Positions 41,895 to 52,447 are shown, numbered from the stretch's first letter. The stretch is 64,000 nucleotides of DNA from Flavobacteriaceae bacterium (GCA_029238515.1 JAQWFW010000027.1:1-64000), one strand, 5' to 3'. The notes: generated by a model from the sequence alone, not told the origin. Made by a program: numbers and translations.

Positions 41895-44360
41895 TTGAAC
41901 ATAAGATATTTATACACTTCAATTTTTCTATTATTTATCGCTCAAATTCAAGTATTTGCACAAACCGCAACTCTGCGAGGTGTGTTGCTTGACGAAGAAA
42001 ACAAACCCATTGAAAATGCAACCATAAGAGCAAATAATTTAGGTACCATCTCTAACGTTAATGGATTTTACCTTTTAGAAATACCTTCAAATCAGAATGT
42101 AGAAGTCGAATTTTCTCATGTGAATCACAAATTTGTTCGCGCAGTATTCAAACTCAAAAACGGACAAGAATTTGAATTTAATCCTGTTTTAAAAACAGAC
42201 ATTGAACAAATTGAAAATGTCATTATAACTGGAACAAAACGTGCTGTTTTAGAAGGTGTAACCACCATTTCACCAAAAATTATTCGTACCATAAAAGGTG
42301 CACAACCAGGTGTTGAAAATCTTTTAAAAACATTACCTGGTGTTAATATTTCAAACGAATTGAGTACTCAATATTCTGTTCGTGGAGGGAATTTTGATGA
42401 AAATTTGGTTTATGTTAATGACATTGAGGTCTATCGTCCGTTTTTGGTACGATCAGGACAACAAGAAGGTTTGAGCTTTGTCAATACAGCAATGGTCGAA
42501 AATTTAGAATTTTCAGCTGGTGGGTTTCAAGCCAAGTATGGAGATAAACTTTCCTCTGTTTTGGACATTACTTATCGAAAACCTACCCGTTTCGGTATTC
42601 GTGCGGATTTAAGTCTTTTGGGCGGTAGTATTACTGCCGAAGGATCGAGCAAGGACCAAAAATTTTCGGCATTGGTTGGACTACGTTACAGAGATAACAG
42701 CTTGCTTGTAGATGCCAAAGAAACACAAACCAATTACGACCCTAAGTTTTTAGATGCACAGACCTACTTAACTTATCAAATGACTCCAAAATTTGAATTG
42801 AGTTTTTTAGGAAATATAACTTCTAACACATACAATTATGCACCAAAAACAAGACAAACAAACTTTGGTACGTTAGAAAACCCCATTGCACTATTGGTTT
42901 TTTATGAAGGCCAAGAGCAAGATGCCTATAGTACCTATTTTGGTGCATTAAAAGGTTCATATCAGGTTAATGATAACTTAAATTTAAAACTCATCACTTC
43001 TAGTTTTCATACCACCGAGCAAGAGTATTTTGATATTTTGGCGCAATACCGATTGGGGGAAGTCAACAGCAATATTGGGGACGAAAATTTAGGAGAAGTT
43101 GAATTTTCAGAAGGTATTGGAGGACAAATCAATCACGCTCGAAATGATTTAGATGCGCTAATCTCGACCGTTGAACATCGTGGAACTTACAAAAAGAATA
43201 AAGATCATTTTCAATGGTCTCTTAAATATACAAATGAAAATATCCGCGATCGAGTTGTTGAATGGGAAGTGATTGACTCAGCTGGATTTTCTATCAATCC
43301 ACCCAATTTAGATCAATTCGACAATCAACCTTACACACCTGACACAGGTCCTTTGGTACCCTTTCAAAACATTCGCGCAACAAACAATACAACCGTAGAA
43401 CGCTTACAAGCATTTGCGCAATGGAGCAAGCGCAGTACTTTGGGTGCAAATGAGGTGTTTTATAATTTTGGTGTACGTGCTCACCAATGGCGAGTTAGTG
43501 GTGAAAATATTGCAGTAAAACAACAAGTGGTTTTTAGTCCGAGAGCACAATTCAGTATCAAGCCAAACGGCAAAAAAGACATGCTTTTTAGATTGAGTGG
43601 TGGATTGTATTATCAGCCTCCATTCTTTCGAGAATTACGTGATGCGAATGGAACAGTAAACAGCAGTGTTGAAGCGCAAAAATCTGTTCATCTTGTTGCT
43701 GGTCACGAATACAGTTTTATGCTCTGGAAACGCCCATTTAAATTAGTTTCTGAAGTCTATTACAAAAATCTCTCTGATGTAAACCCATACACTGTTGAAA
43801 ATGTACGCATTCGATACGCAGCCAACAACAATGCTGAAGCGTATGCCTATGGATTGGATATGCGCTTAAACGGTGAATTTGTCCCTGGTACAGAATCGTG
43901 GTTTTCTTTTGGTTATCTCAAAACTGAAGAAGCTATTGGTGGGCGTGATTTTATTGCGCGACCAATGGATCAACGCTTGAAATTTGGAGTGCTTTTTCAA
44001 GATTATATTCCCAAATTACCAAATATGAAAATGTATTTAAATTTAGTATACAATACTGGAGTTCCTGGTGGATCACCAAGTTATGCCGATGTCTACAGTT
44101 ATCAAAATCGATTACCAGACTATAAACGTGCCGATATTGGTATGTCTTATGTCGTTGTCGATGCGAAAAATAAAGCAAATAATGGGTGGAAAAAACGCTT
44201 TAAAGAATTATCCGTTGGTATGGAAATATTTAATCTCTTTGATGTTCAAAACTCAATCACAAATACATGGGTGCGCGATGTCTACTCAAAACGCCAATAT
44301 TCTATTCCAAACTACCTAACACCAAGAGTGTTTAATATTAGATTGGACATGCGCTTTTAG
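41895..44360 (+). CDS. TonB-dependent outer-membrane receptor with CarboxypepD_reg-like domain
   Basis: An 821-residue receptor starting at a TTG. Signal peptide about 1-22 (SIFLLFIAQIQVFA). Carboxypeptidase-regulatory-like domain about 24-110 (ATLRGVLLDEENKPIENATIRANNLG). Plug domain about 130-225 with LLKTLPGVNISNELSTQYSVRGGNFDENLVYVNDIEVY. The beta-barrel runs to the end, closing with VFNIRLDMRF, whose terminal Phe is the BAM recognition residue. It imports an unknown ligand, energised by TonB. There is no SusD partner, so it is not a polysaccharide-utilisation pair. Iron, cobalamin or peptide uptake are all possible. The gene converges with the cysteine desulfurase gene, overlapping by four bases. 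Confidence 0.92.
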   Translation: MNIRYLYTSIFLLFIAQIQVFAQTATLRGVLLDEENKPIENATIRANNLGTISNVNGFYLLEIPSNQNVEVEFSHVNHKFVRAVFKLKNGQEFEFNPVLKTDIEQIENVIITGTKRAVLEGVTTISPKIIRTIKGAQPGVENLLKTLPGVNISNELSTQYSVRGGNFDENLVYVNDIEVYRPFLVRSGQQEGLSFVNTAMVENLEFSAGGFQAKYGDKLSSVLDITYRKPTRFGIRADLSLLGGSITAEGSSKDQKFSALVGLRYRDNSLLVDAKETQTNYDPKFLDAQTYLTYQMTPKFELSFLGNITSNTYNYAPKTRQTNFGTLENPIALLVFYEGQEQDAYSTYFGALKGSYQVNDNLNLKLITSSFHTTEQEYFDILAQYRLGEVNSNIGDENLGEVEFSEGIGGQINHARNDLDALISTVEHRGTYKKNKDHFQWSLKYTNENIRDRVVEWEVIDSAGFSINPPNLDQFDNQPYTPDTGPLVPFQNIRATNNTTVERLQAFAQWSKRSTLGANEVFYNFGVRAHQWRVSGENIAVKQQVVFSPRAQFSIKPNGKKDMLFRLSGGLYYQPPFFRELRDANGTVNSSVEAQKSVHLVAGHEYSFMLWKRPFKLVSEVYYKNLSDVNPYTVENVRIRYAANNNAEAYAYGLDMRLNGEFVPGTESWFSFGYLKTEEAIGGRDFIARPMDQRLKFGVLFQDYIPKLPNMKMYLNLVYNTGVPGGSPSYADVYSYQNRLPDYKRADIGMSYVVVDAKNKANNGWKKRFKELSVGMEIFNLFDVQNSITNTWVRDVYSKRQYSIPNYLTPRVFNIRLDMRF

Positions 44361-45508
44361 GCGGGTTCTAAAACAAGTTCTTTAAGTGTGTCGATAACTT
44401 CGTCTAGTTCTTCTTTTGTATTGAACGAACTAAATGAAAAGCGTATAGAGGGTTTTTGTAGATCATCTTTTGAAAGAATTTCTCGAAGCACGTGAGATCC
44501 TTTATCACTTCCACTTTGGCATGCACTTCCTTTGGAACAAGCAATTCCTTTTAAATCCAATTGAAACAAAAACAATGGTGCTTTTTCGGAAGAAACCGGA
44601 AGACATACATTGACCAAAGTATAGGTACTGTTTGAAGCATCGGCACAAACACCATTAAATTTAGTTCCAGGAATTTCTGTTTTTAAGCGTTGTATAAAAT
44701 GAGACTTCAATTCACTAATATATTGCTTTTCTGAATCTAAGTGTTCATAAGCAAGAGCCAAAGATTCATCCAATCCAACAATATCATGTAGACTTTCTGT
44801 ACCCGCACGACAACCACGCTCCTGAGCACCACCTGTTATGATGGATTGTAAACCCAATCCACTTCTTACAAATGCAAAGCCAATGCCTTTTGGACCATGA
44901 AATTTATGCGCACTTGCAGCTAAAAAATCAATTGGAATCTGAACCAAATCGAGAGGGTAATGCCCTACCGATTGCACTGTATCACTATGAAAAAGTGCTT
45001 GGTATTTTTTGCATAGATCTGCAACAAATTTTAAATCAAGTATCGTTCCAATTTCATTGTTGATATGCATCAATGAAACCAACGTTTTTTCAGAAGCATG
45101 CTCTAAAAGTTCTTCAAGATGCCTTAAATCGATAGTGCCATTGTCCAAAACTCGAACATAACTAACTTTAATTTTTTCTGAATCTTCCAAAGAAGTGATG
45201 GTATGACCAACAGCATGATGTTCTATACGAGATGAAATGATGTGCTTGACATCCAGATGACATACCGCAGAGCGCAATACTAGGTTATCGGCCTCTGTTC
45301 CACCTGCTGTAAATATAATTTCAGAAGATTTTACATTGAAATGAGCAGCAATACGCTTGCGGCATTGCTCCAATATAGATTTTGAAGATCGACCTACACT
45401 GTGTGTAGACGATGGATTTCCATAATTAGACTTTAAGACTGCAGCCATTTTATCCGCAACTTCATTGCGGACTTGTGTCGTGGCAGCATTATCTAAATAA
45501 ATAGGCAT
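44357..45508 (-). CDS. Cysteine desulfurase (NifS/IscS type)
   Basis: A 383-residue PLP enzyme that removes sulfur from cysteine for Fe-S clusters or thiolated tRNA. The N-terminus MPIYLDNAATTQVRNEV is diagnostic. The PLP lysine lies in SAHKFHGPKGIGF and the catalytic cysteine in the loop IACSKGSACQSGSDKGSHVL. The enzyme lacks any adjacent iscU, and Bacteroidota usually carry a SufS elsewhere, so this copy may feed tRNA thiolation instead (inference). A divergent promoter region of about 100 bases separates it from the lipoprotein gene. Confidence 0.92.
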   Translation of the reverse strand: MPIYLDNAATTQVRNEVADKMAAVLKSNYGNPSSTHSVGRSSKSILEQCRKRIAAHFNVKSSEIIFTAGGTEADNLVLRSAVCHLDVKHIISSRIEHHAVGHTITSLEDSEKIKVSYVRVLDNGTIDLRHLEELLEHASEKTLVSLMHINNEIGTILDLKFVADLCKKYQALFHSDTVQSVGHYPLDLVQIPIDFLAASAHKFHGPKGIGFAFVRSGLGLQSIITGGAQERGCRAGTESLHDIVGLDESLALAYEHLDSEKQYISELKSHFIQRLKTEIPGTKFNGVCADASNSTYTLVNVCLPVSSEKAPLFLFQLDLKGIACSKGSACQSGSDKGSHVLREILSKDDLQKPSIRFSFSSFNTKEELDEVIDTLKELVLEPA

Positions 45509-45612
45509 ATCAAAATAAAAAAAAGTTAAACAAAAATAATCAAATTAAATAATTGACAATAACATTACATTTATTTCTTAATTCTGTTATTTTTGTTATA
45601 AATAGTTAATTC

Positions 45613-46494
45613 ATGCGTAATTGGTTACAGTTTTTTTCGTTTTTATTTCTAATCACATCGTGTAATGATGGTGATGTAATTCAAGTACAGTTGGATTTTG
45701 ATAAAGATTTATCACTTTGCCAAATTCAAACGGCAGATCAAGGAGCGAGTTTAACCTCAAGTTTTTTGTTTTATGACACGCGCAATGATCCTTATCAATC
45801 CCTCACGCTTTTGATTCCTAGAACAACCGCTACAGAAGCAATGTTTGAGCCTACTGAATATGGAGCAACACAAACACTCAGTATCAATGGTAGTAGTGTT
45901 CAATTTCATTACAGATCATACAATGGCGATCCTAATGCTTTAATTTGTGCAGTAATTCCTCCTGCAGGAGTTGCAGTTACTCAAGATTATGCTTCTACGG
46001 GCGGAACAGCTGAATTTGTATCCCTTTTTGAAGACGACGACGATGACGGTGTGCCAACAGCACTTGAATTTGATGGCGATACAGATGGTGATGGTATTCC
46101 GAATTATAAAGACAATGACGATGATGGTGACAATGTTCCCACCATCAACGAAAAACCAGACCCCAACAACGATGGAGATTTGGCTGACGCTCAAGATACT
46201 GATGGCGACTCCATCCCAGATTATTTAGATCAAGATGATGATGGAGATGGTACACTTACCATAAATGAGGACGAAAATGGCAACGGTAATTTATTTGATG
46301 ATATAGCTACTGGATCTTCCTTTGCACGTTTTTTGGATGAAAATTTTTCAAATTCTTACGCCGTTCAAACAACCAACACCAATCAATTTAAGCGTATTGT
46401 AACGATTACCGTCACACTAAATAACATTGATATTTCTATCCTTTCGGCAGATACATTAGAAATGGGCACCTACGAAACAATTATTTCCTACTAG
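45613..46494 (+). CDS. Lipoprotein with thrombospondin-type-3-like calcium repeats
   Basis: A 293-residue protein. The lipoprotein signal peptide ends at Cys17 (FLFLITSC-NDGD). A domain of about 120 residues with no match I recognise follows, then an aspartate-rich stretch (about 138-225) with DxDxDG-type repeats: DDDDDGVPTALEFDGDTDGD, GIPNYKDNDDDGDN, DTDGDSIPDYLDQDDDGDGT. Such repeats bind calcium and form a rigid spacer. The last 60 residues form a beta-strand-like tail. In other flavobacteria homologous proteins are often longer. It is likely attached to the outer membrane or the cell surface. A TATTTTTG element lies at 45588-45595. Confidence 0.8.
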   Translation: MRNWLQFFSFLFLITSCNDGDVIQVQLDFDKDLSLCQIQTADQGASLTSSFLFYDTRNDPYQSLTLLIPRTTATEAMFEPTEYGATQTLSINGSSVQFHYRSYNGDPNALICAVIPPAGVAVTQDYASTGGTAEFVSLFEDDDDDGVPTALEFDGDTDGDGIPNYKDNDDDGDNVPTINEKPDPNNDGDLADAQDTDGDSIPDYLDQDDDGDGTLTINEDENGNGNLFDDIATGSSFARFLDENFSNSYAVQTTNTNQFKRIVTITVTLNNIDISILSADTLEMGTYETIISY

Positions 46495-47048
46495 GGCGTT
46501 TTTCGCTGATAAATATATACTTCTGTTGCACCGTGCCCATACTTTTGATAGTTTGCAGGGTAAAATTTTAAGTGATCATAACGCTTCAAAAGATACTCTA
46601 GTTCAAGTTTGAGTACCCCCTCACCTATACCGTGAATAAAAACCACACGTTGAATCCGCTTTGAAATTGCAAAATCCAATCGTTTTTTGGCAGTATCCAA
46701 TTGCAAATTAAGCATTTCATGATTTTGCATGCCTTTTGTAGATTTCACCAACTGATGAATATGCAAATCCACCTCCATATGTGGCTGTTGTCGTGATTTA
46801 GTTTTAATTTTTGGTGCTGATTTTCGCTTTTTCGATTCTTTTTCAGAGAGAATATGTTGCAAAGATTGTCCTTTGAACGACGAAGAGTGTAAAAGATTAT
46901 GATCCATTTTTACAAGCTCAGAAGCATCAAAGGTCATTTCGAAACCGGAAGTGGTTTCAATAGTAATAGCAGAACCCAAAATACCAACAATACGACCCGA
47001 AAGGTCATCATCTAGAACAGATACGTTATCGTTAATGCTAAACTTCAT
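46491..47048 (-). CDS. Smr-domain protein with N-terminal DUF2027-like region
   Basis: A 185-residue protein. An N-terminal small beta domain (about 1-50, INDNVSVLDDDLSGRIVGILGSAITIET) is followed by a basic linker and a C-terminal Smr domain (about 98-183). The Smr domain carries VDLHIHQLVKS (the DLHG-type motif, here DLHIH) and VVFIHGIGEGVLK (the HGxGxGxL nucleic-acid/nuclease motif). Smr domains nick DNA or cleave RNA at stalled ribosomes. It is not MutS2 because no ATPase is present. It overlaps the upstream small membrane protein gene by four bases and converges with the calcium-repeat lipoprotein gene. Confidence 0.85.
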   Translation of the reverse strand: MKFSINDNVSVLDDDLSGRIVGILGSAITIETTSGFEMTFDASELVKMDHNLLHSSSFKGQSLQHILSEKESKKRKSAPKIKTKSRQQPHMEVDLHIHQLVKSTKGMQNHEMLNLQLDTAKKRLDFAISKRIQRVVFIHGIGEGVLKLELEYLLKRYDHLKFYPANYQKYGHGATEVYIYQRKTP

Positions 47049-47251
47049 TCTTCCTCGTCATAAGATTGGACAGCATAAGGATCTATTTCTGGCTTATCAC
47101 CAACGCCCTTGGAAATCAAATACAAACCAACAACTAATAAAAAAAGACCTCCTATGGAAATAAAAACATTTGAAATAGGGTATAATTCAGTGTAAATTAA
47201 AATGAAGATACCGACAATAAAGGAGCCATATTTTAATGTGTTGCGTGTCAT
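47045..47251 (-). CDS. Small two-segment membrane protein
   Basis: A 68-residue protein with two membrane helices (about 8-22, SFIVGIFILIYTELYPI, and 27-47, VFISIGGLFLLVVGLYLIS) and an acidic C-terminal tail (KPEIDPYAVQSYDEEE). Its stop codon overlaps the Smr gene's start by four bases, so the two are translationally coupled. It is a typical flavobacterial hypothetical of this operon. No function can be assigned. Confidence 0.7.
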   Translation of the reverse strand: MTRNTLKYGSFIVGIFILIYTELYPISNVFISIGGLFLLVVGLYLISKGVGDKPEIDPYAVQSYDEEE

Positions 47252-47369
47252 TTGAATGAAATCTTATTGCGTATAAAAATAAGACCTTTGGGTTAATTTA
47301 TATGATTAATAGGTTGTTTTTTTCAAAATAGATAAATTATTTATTATTTTAGACATCCAAAATATTTCT

Positions 47370-47654
47370 ATGGCTCTAGAACACTATATGCTCCCTTGTT
47401 TGAGCAAAACCCTTTTTGGTTTTGAGTGTATGGGTTGTGGACTTCAGCGTTCGCTTTTATTAGTTTTTAAGGGTCATTTTACAGACGCTTTTTGGATGTA
47501 CCCAGCCATATATCCACTTATTGTTTTGGGCGGTTTATTACTCTTAAGCCGATTTTATAAATTTAAATTTTATCAAAAAAGTATCAATGTGTTATCATTA
47601 ATTTCCATTGGTACAATCTTTACTAACTATATCATTAAACAATTCATTTTATGA
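47370..47654 (+). CDS. DUF2752 domain membrane protein
   Basis: A 94-residue protein. The conserved N-terminal signature LPCLSKTLFGFECMGCGLQRSLLLVFKG contains the CxGCGxxR motif that defines DUF2752, followed by two membrane segments (about 45-62 and 72-90). Function is unknown; the paired cysteines suggest metal binding or a disulfide. The next gene overlaps it by four bases, and the pair with the CCC-motif protein is common in Flavobacteriia, implying a joint role in the membrane. Confidence 0.85.
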   Translation: MALEHYMLPCLSKTLFGFECMGCGLQRSLLLVFKGHFTDAFWMYPAIYPLIVLGGLLLLSRFYKFKFYQKSINVLSLISIGTIFTNYIIKQFIL

Positions 47655-47974
47655 AAAAATCGTTGAATACTACGCTTATTTATGTGCTCAGTATTTTGGG
47701 TTTATTGTGCTGCTGCTTTGCGGGTTTTGGATTTTTACTTTCTGGACCTGCATATTTGATGGCCAATAAAAAACTCAAAGACGCTCAAGTGAACCCCGAC
47801 GATTACGAGGGGAATATCAATGCCATGGAAACTGCCAAAACAGTGGCATTAGTGATTCTGATCATCAACTTGCTCTATCTGGCGTACACTATTTATGCTG
47901 TATTAACAGGTGATTTTAGCGAAATGCAAGAAGAATGGCGCAAAATGATGGAAGAAATCAACCAAAACGCATAA
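47651..47974 (+). CDS. CCC-motif membrane protein
   Basis: A 107-residue protein with two membrane helices (about 8-34 and 62-86). The first contains the triple cysteine that names the family (SILGLLCCCFAGFGFLLSG), followed by a cytoplasmic loop with NKKLKDAQVNPDDYEGN and a charged helical tail (EMQEEWRKMMEEINQNA). Its start overlaps the DUF2752 gene stop (ATGA type), so they are translated together. Function unknown. The gene ends at a hairpin that overlaps its stop codon. Confidence 0.85.
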   Translation: MKKSLNTTLIYVLSILGLLCCCFAGFGFLLSGPAYLMANKKLKDAQVNPDDYEGNINAMETAKTVALVILIINLLYLAYTIYAVLTGDFSEMQEEWRKMMEEINQNA

Positions 47975-47984
47975 AAAGCGTTTT
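47964..47984 (+). terminator. Hairpin at the end of the CCC-motif gene
   Basis: AAAACGC / GCGTTTT with a seven-base loop, flanked by AACC/GGTT that can extend the stem. It overlaps the stop codon and lies between convergent genes; the T run is short, so terminator strength is uncertain. Confidence 0.45.
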
Positions 47985-48003
47985 CGGTTGAAACGATCAT
48001 TAT

Positions 48004-50172
48004 TTAATATTTTAATGCTGAATCTTCTTGTATGGGCAACTCATCGTATCCCATATTAAACAAGGTAAATCCGAAAATATCGGCATATTGTTCTAGCGTT
48101 TTACTTACTGGAGTTCCCGCACCATGTCCAGCATCCGTTTCAATGCGTATTAGAGTTGGATTATTTCCAGATTGTTTGCTTTGCAGCTCTGCCGCAAACT
48201 TAAAACTATGTGCTGGCACCACCCGATCGTCATGATCGCCAGTAGTGACTAAAGTTGCCGGATAGTTTATTCCCGCTTTTACATTATGTACAGGTGAGTA
48301 ACCCTTGAGGTACTCAAACATTTCCTTGCTGTCTTGGGCCGTTCCATAGTCATAGGCCCATCCTGCACCAGCAGTAAATGTATGGTAACGTAACATATCC
48401 AGCACACCCACTGCAGGTAGTGCGACTTTCATCAAATCAGGACGTTGAGTCATTGTTGCACCTACAAGAAGTCCCCCATTGGATCCACCTCGAATAGCCA
48501 AAAAGTCACTTGAAGTATAGTTTTTAGAAATTAAATACTCAGCTGCATAAATAAAGTCATCAAACACATTTTGCTTTTTCATTTGTGTTCCAGCGTCGTG
48601 CCATTTTTTTCCATACTCGCCACCTCCACGAAGATTTGGAACGGCATAAATTCCACCCTGTTCAAGCCAAACTGCATTGGCTACACTAAAACTGGGATTT
48701 AGACTGATGTTAAACCCTCCATATCCGTATAATATAGTTGGATTTTTTCCATTGCGCTTTAATCCTTTCTTGTGAGTGATCATCATTGGAACTTTTGTCC
48801 CATCTTTTGAGGTATAAAAAACTTGTTTGCTTTGATAGTGATCAGCATTGAAATCTATTTCGGGCTGCCAGTATAGTTCGGACTCACCAGTTTCTACATC
48901 AAATGAGTAGATACTCGAGGGTGTTTTGTAGTTTGTAAATGAATAATAATCTATTTTTTCGTCTTTTTTACCACCAAAACCTCCTGCGTTTCCTAAGCCC
49001 GGAAGTTCGATTTTTCTAACAAAATTTCCGTCATAATCATATTGTTTAACTTGAGAAATGGCATCCACCATATATTCTGCGAAAAAATATCCGCCACCAG
49101 TAGAAGGACTCAAAACATGTTTTGTTTCCGGGATAAAATCAACCCAATGTTCTGGAGTTGGGTTACTGGCATCTACTGTTATAATTTTTTGATTGGGTGC
49201 ATCAAGATTGGTTACCAAATACAATTTTGACCCCACGTTATCGATGAGGTAGGTATCACTTTCGGTGTGGTCTAGTAGTGTAATAAATTTACTTTTGGGT
49301 TGTTTTAAATCCTTTAAAAATAGTTTATTCCCTGATGTTGAGATACTAGCACTTATCAAAAGATAATTGTTGTCCTCGGTAACACGAGCGCCAATGTAGC
49401 GGTGTTTTTCTGCTTTGGTTCCACCAAAAACCAAAAGATCCTTTTTTTGAGAAGTCCCCAATTTGTGGTAATATACCTTGTGCTGATCTGTTTTGGCCGA
49501 AAGCGCACTACCTTTAGGTTTATCATAACTCGAATAATAAAATCCTTCGTCTTTATACCAAGACATACCACTAAACTTGATGTCTAAAAGAGTGTCTCCA
49601 ATAATTTTCTTGGTTTCCACATCCATAGTTAAAATCTTTCGCCAATCGCTTCCACCCTCCGAAATACTATAGGCCAAAAGTGCGCCACTTTTTGAAAAAC
49701 TTACACTACCAAGTGAGATTGTACCATCTTCCTTGAAAGTATTAGGATCCAAAAATACTTCCGCTGTTGAAATATCCTTACCTGTTTTATAGCGGTACAG
49801 CACATATTGATTTTGTAATCCATCATTTTTATAGAAATAGGTGTATTTCCCTTCTTTGAAAGGAGAACCTAATTTTTCATAGTTCCAAAGTTGCTCAAGA
49901 CGCTTTTTGAGCTCGTTACGGTATGGAACATTGGCGAGGTAATCAAATGTAGTTTCGTTTTGAGTACGTACCCAAGCTTCAGTTTCTTCACTACGGTCGT
50001 CTTCTAACCATCGATAAGGGTCTTGTACCGCAGTATCAAAATAATGATCTACAGTATCAACTTGTTTTGTTTCTGGATATTGAACAGAGATGTTTCGATC
50101 TGTTTTTACATTTTTGGTACATGCCATAGCAGTAATCAGTAATAATAAATAAAGGGTTTTGTGTTGCATCAT
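48004..50172 (-). CDS. Prolyl oligopeptidase family serine peptidase (S9A), lipoprotein
   Basis: A 722-residue peptidase that cleaves short peptides after proline. The lipoprotein-type signal ends at Cys18 ([14 protein letters not shown]), so the enzyme is exported and lipid-anchored. The beta-propeller domain (about 90-430) gates access, starting with [20 protein letters not shown]. The catalytic domain shows [11 protein letters not shown], then the nucleophile in [13 protein letters not shown], the acid in [20 protein letters not shown] and the histidine in DAGHGAGTP. Everything needed for activity is present. It is monocistronic, convergent with the CCC-motif gene. Confidence 0.94.
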   Translation of the reverse strand: MMQHKTLYLLLLITAMACTKNVKTDRNISVQYPETKQVDTVDHYFDTAVQDPYRWLEDDRSEETEAWVRTQNETTFDYLANVPYRNELKKRLEQLWNYEKLGSPFKEGKYTYFYKNDGLQNQYVLYRYKTGKDISTAEVFLDPNTFKEDGTISLGSVSFSKSGALLAYSISEGGSDWRKILTMDVETKKIIGDTLLDIKFSGMSWYKDEGFYYSSYDKPKGSALSAKTDQHKVYYHKLGTSQKKDLLVFGGTKAEKHRYIGARVTEDNNYLLISASISTSGNKLFLKDLKQPKSKFITLLDHTESDTYLIDNVGSKLYLVTNLDAPNQKIITVDASNPTPEHWVDFIPETKHVLSPSTGGGYFFAEYMVDAISQVKQYDYDGNFVRKIELPGLGNAGGFGGKKDEKIDYYSFTNYKTPSSIYSFDVETGESELYWQPEIDFNADHYQSKQVFYTSKDGTKVPMMITHKKGLKRNGKNPTILYGYGGFNISLNPSFSVANAVWLEQGGIYAVPNLRGGGEYGKKWHDAGTQMKKQNVFDDFIYAAEYLISKNYTSSDFLAIRGGSNGGLLVGATMTQRPDLMKVALPAVGVLDMLRYHTFTAGAGWAYDYGTAQDSKEMFEYLKGYSPVHNVKAGINYPATLVTTGDHDDRVVPAHSFKFAAELQSKQSGNNPTLIRIETDAGHGAGTPVSKTLEQYADIFGFTLFNMGYDELPIQEDSALKY

Positions 50173-50243
50173 ATTAGGTTTTAGATAATGAATAAATTTG
50201 AGGGGGTGAATCTTTATATATTTTAAAACTTTTAGAGGAAAAT

Positions 50244-51524
50244 TTAAACCTCAAAGGACTTTAAAGTCTGAACGATGATACCAACGCATTCCAAAAGTTG
50301 ATCTTCGGTCATCACCAGCGGTGGTGCAAAACGAATAATATTACCATGAGTTGGTTTTGCCAACAACCCATTGTCTCTAAGTTTGAGGCAAATGTTGCAT
50401 GCGGTATCGCTGTCTTCTGTGTCGTTGATTACGATGGCATTTAAAAGGCCTTTACCACGCACTAGCTTTACAATAGAACTTGTGGCAATGTATTGATTCA
50501 ATTGCGCTCTAAAAAGCTTTCCAAGGCGATCAGCATTTTCAGTCAATTCGTCATCTTTTATCACTTCTAATGCTGCGACAGCTACAGCCGCCGCAATAGG
50601 ATTACCCCCAAAAGTACTTCCATGGGACCCTGGTGTTATAACATCCATAATAGAATTGTTGGCCAAAACCGCCGAAACAGGATACACACCACCACTCAAC
50701 GCTTTGCCCAAAATAAGAACATCAGGTTTTACGTCTGGGCTTTCAGAACAATCTTTTTGTGGACAACTACAGTTACCACAAGAAGCCAAAAGACGTCCAG
50801 TACGAGCAATACCCGTTTGAACTTCATCGGCAATAAACAAGACATTGTATTGTGCACACAATGCTTTGGTTTTGATTAAATAGTCTTCTGCAGGTACATA
50901 AACTCCTGCTTCACCTTGCATAGGTTCAACAAGGAACCCAGCAATGTCATCATGCGTTTTAAGAATATCTTCTAAAGCATCGACATCGTCATAAGGAATT
51001 TTGATAAATCCTTCTGTATATGGACCAAAATTTTTACGCGCTACAGGATCATTTGAAAAAGAAATAATAGTGGTCGTACGGCCATGAAAATTATTCTCGC
51101 ATACAATTATCTTACCTTTATTTTCAGGGATACCTTTCACTTCATAACCCCAACGTCTAGAGATTTTTAAAGCAGTTTCTACCGCTTCTGCACCGGTATT
51201 CATGGGCAACACTTTATCGTATCCAAAATAGGAAGTGATAAATTCTTCATAAGCTCCCAACTGATCGTTATGGAAAGCTCTAGATGTAAGTGTAAGTTTT
51301 TGAGCTTGCTCAATCATTGCATTTACAATTTTTGGATGGCAATGCCCTTGATTTACTGAGGAATAAGCAGAAAGAAAGTCATAATATTTTTTGCCTTCCA
51401 CGTCCCACACAAAAACACCTTCGCCCCTTTGAAGAACTACCGGAAGTGGATGATAGTTGTGGGCACCATATTTGTATTCTAATTCGATGGCTTCTTTTGA
51501 AGAAATTGCATTTAAAACAGACAT
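50244..51524 (-). CDS. rocD: Ornithine-oxo-acid transaminase
   Basis: The family start is [20 protein letters not shown], so I take the ATG at 51524 (426 residues) rather than the track's 51557. It is a class III PLP aminotransferase: [72 protein letters not shown] and the PLP lysine in [19 protein letters not shown]. It converts ornithine and 2-oxoglutarate to glutamate semialdehyde and glutamate, linking arginine breakdown to proline/glutamate. [12 protein letters not shown] insertion about residue 245 adds clustered cysteines not found in the mammalian enzyme; it may bind metal or be an ordinary lineage feature. Confidence 0.92.
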   Translation of the reverse strand: MSVLNAISSKEAIELEYKYGAHNYHPLPVVLQRGEGVFVWDVEGKKYYDFLSAYSSVNQGHCHPKIVNAMIEQAQKLTLTSRAFHNDQLGAYEEFITSYFGYDKVLPMNTGAEAVETALKISRRWGYEVKGIPENKGKIIVCENNFHGRTTTIISFSNDPVARKNFGPYTEGFIKIPYDDVDALEDILKTHDDIAGFLVEPMQGEAGVYVPAEDYLIKTKALCAQYNVLFIADEVQTGIARTGRLLASCGNCSCPQKDCSESPDVKPDVLILGKALSGGVYPVSAVLANNSIMDVITPGSHGSTFGGNPIAAAVAVAALEVIKDDELTENADRLGKLFRAQLNQYIATSSIVKLVRGKGLLNAIVINDTEDSDTACNICLKLRDNGLLAKPTHGNIIRFAPPLVMTEDQLLECVGIIVQTLKSFEV

Positions 51525-51672
51525 AATCAAAAAAATTAAAGATTCGGAAAAAACCATTCCTACTTAATTTGGAGAGAAATCATCCAGTCAAGTGCAAATT
51601 AATAAGATTTTTTTGTTTTCAAAAGAAAACAAGGTGTTATTAGGAGATTTTGAGAAATTATATGGCTAAAAG

Positions 51673-51698
51673 TGTGACTATTTCCAGAAATCTGTGTC
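51673..51698 (+). promoter_or_regulatory. ECF-sigma-like promoter, copy 2
   Basis: TGTGACTATTT, ten bases, GTGTC, ending 38 bases before the channel pseudogene. Boxes and spacing equal those at 8.5 kb and 57.2 kb, and only the sixth conserved T of the first tract differs (A). Confidence 0.65.
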
Positions 51699-51736
51699 TT
51701 ATACTAATGAAGTAACATATTAAAACAAAATATACT

Positions 51737-52427
51737 ATGGAAAAAGTTGTAGACTCATAAAAGAATTAGGCGCTAAAGTTTGGGATAGCTTTAGCTATTT
51801 CATGAACGAAATTGGGCAGTTTATACCCAAACTACTCGTGCATTACTGTTTTGGTTTATTGGCCGATTTATCGCACGACTACTGCGAAAATTAATCATCA
51901 AACTCGCAAAATTCATCAAACTTGATGTGATTGCCGACAAGGTAGAACTCGATCAAATGCTCGAGCAAATAGGCATTAAACATAAATTTTCAGAAATCAT
52001 TGGAAATATTATTTATTATGTGCTTTTGTTGGTGGTTCTACTCACGGTTTTTGATATTCTTGGGCTTGCTGTTGCCAAAGAACTCTTTGAAAAAGTTGTT
52101 GGGTTTATCCCCGATATTTTTATCTCTGTTATTCTCTTTGTCTTTGGTTTGTACCTCGCCAATTTCGTACGTGATTTCATCAACGGACGATTGAGCAACA
52201 TGAACATCGAACAAGCTTCCGTAATTGGATCTATTGCAAAATTTGGGATTTTACTCATTGTTTTTTCAATGATTTTATCGCAACTCAACATCGGAAACAA
52301 TTTGGTGTCCAAACTCACACAATATTTGTTTGCTGCCATTGGATTGGGCTTAGCTATTGCTATAGGCCTTGGTGGAAAAGACGCCGCAAAAGAACTCATT
52401 GATAGAGTGTTTAGACAAAAGAAATAA
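51737..52427 (+). pseudogene. Mechanosensitive-channel-like TM-helix protein, two frameshifts
   Basis: Read in three successive frames the sequence gives one continuous family-like protein: MEKVVDS, then IKELGAKVWDSFSYFMNEIG to PKLLV, then ALLFWFIGRFIARLLRKLI to IDRVFRQKK. Single bases appear to be missing about 51758 and about 51839; adding one at each gives exactly 231 codons. The intact part (track ORF 51927-52427) contains three membrane helices and the glycine-rich LFAAIGLGLAIAIGLGGKDAA pore-helix-like segment of MscS-family small channels. Such proteins release solutes during osmotic shock. It stands right behind an ECF-like promoter and ends at a terminator. As written it cannot be translated in full. 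Confidence 0.88.
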
Positions 52428-52447
52428 TCACTAAAAACAAAGTTTTT

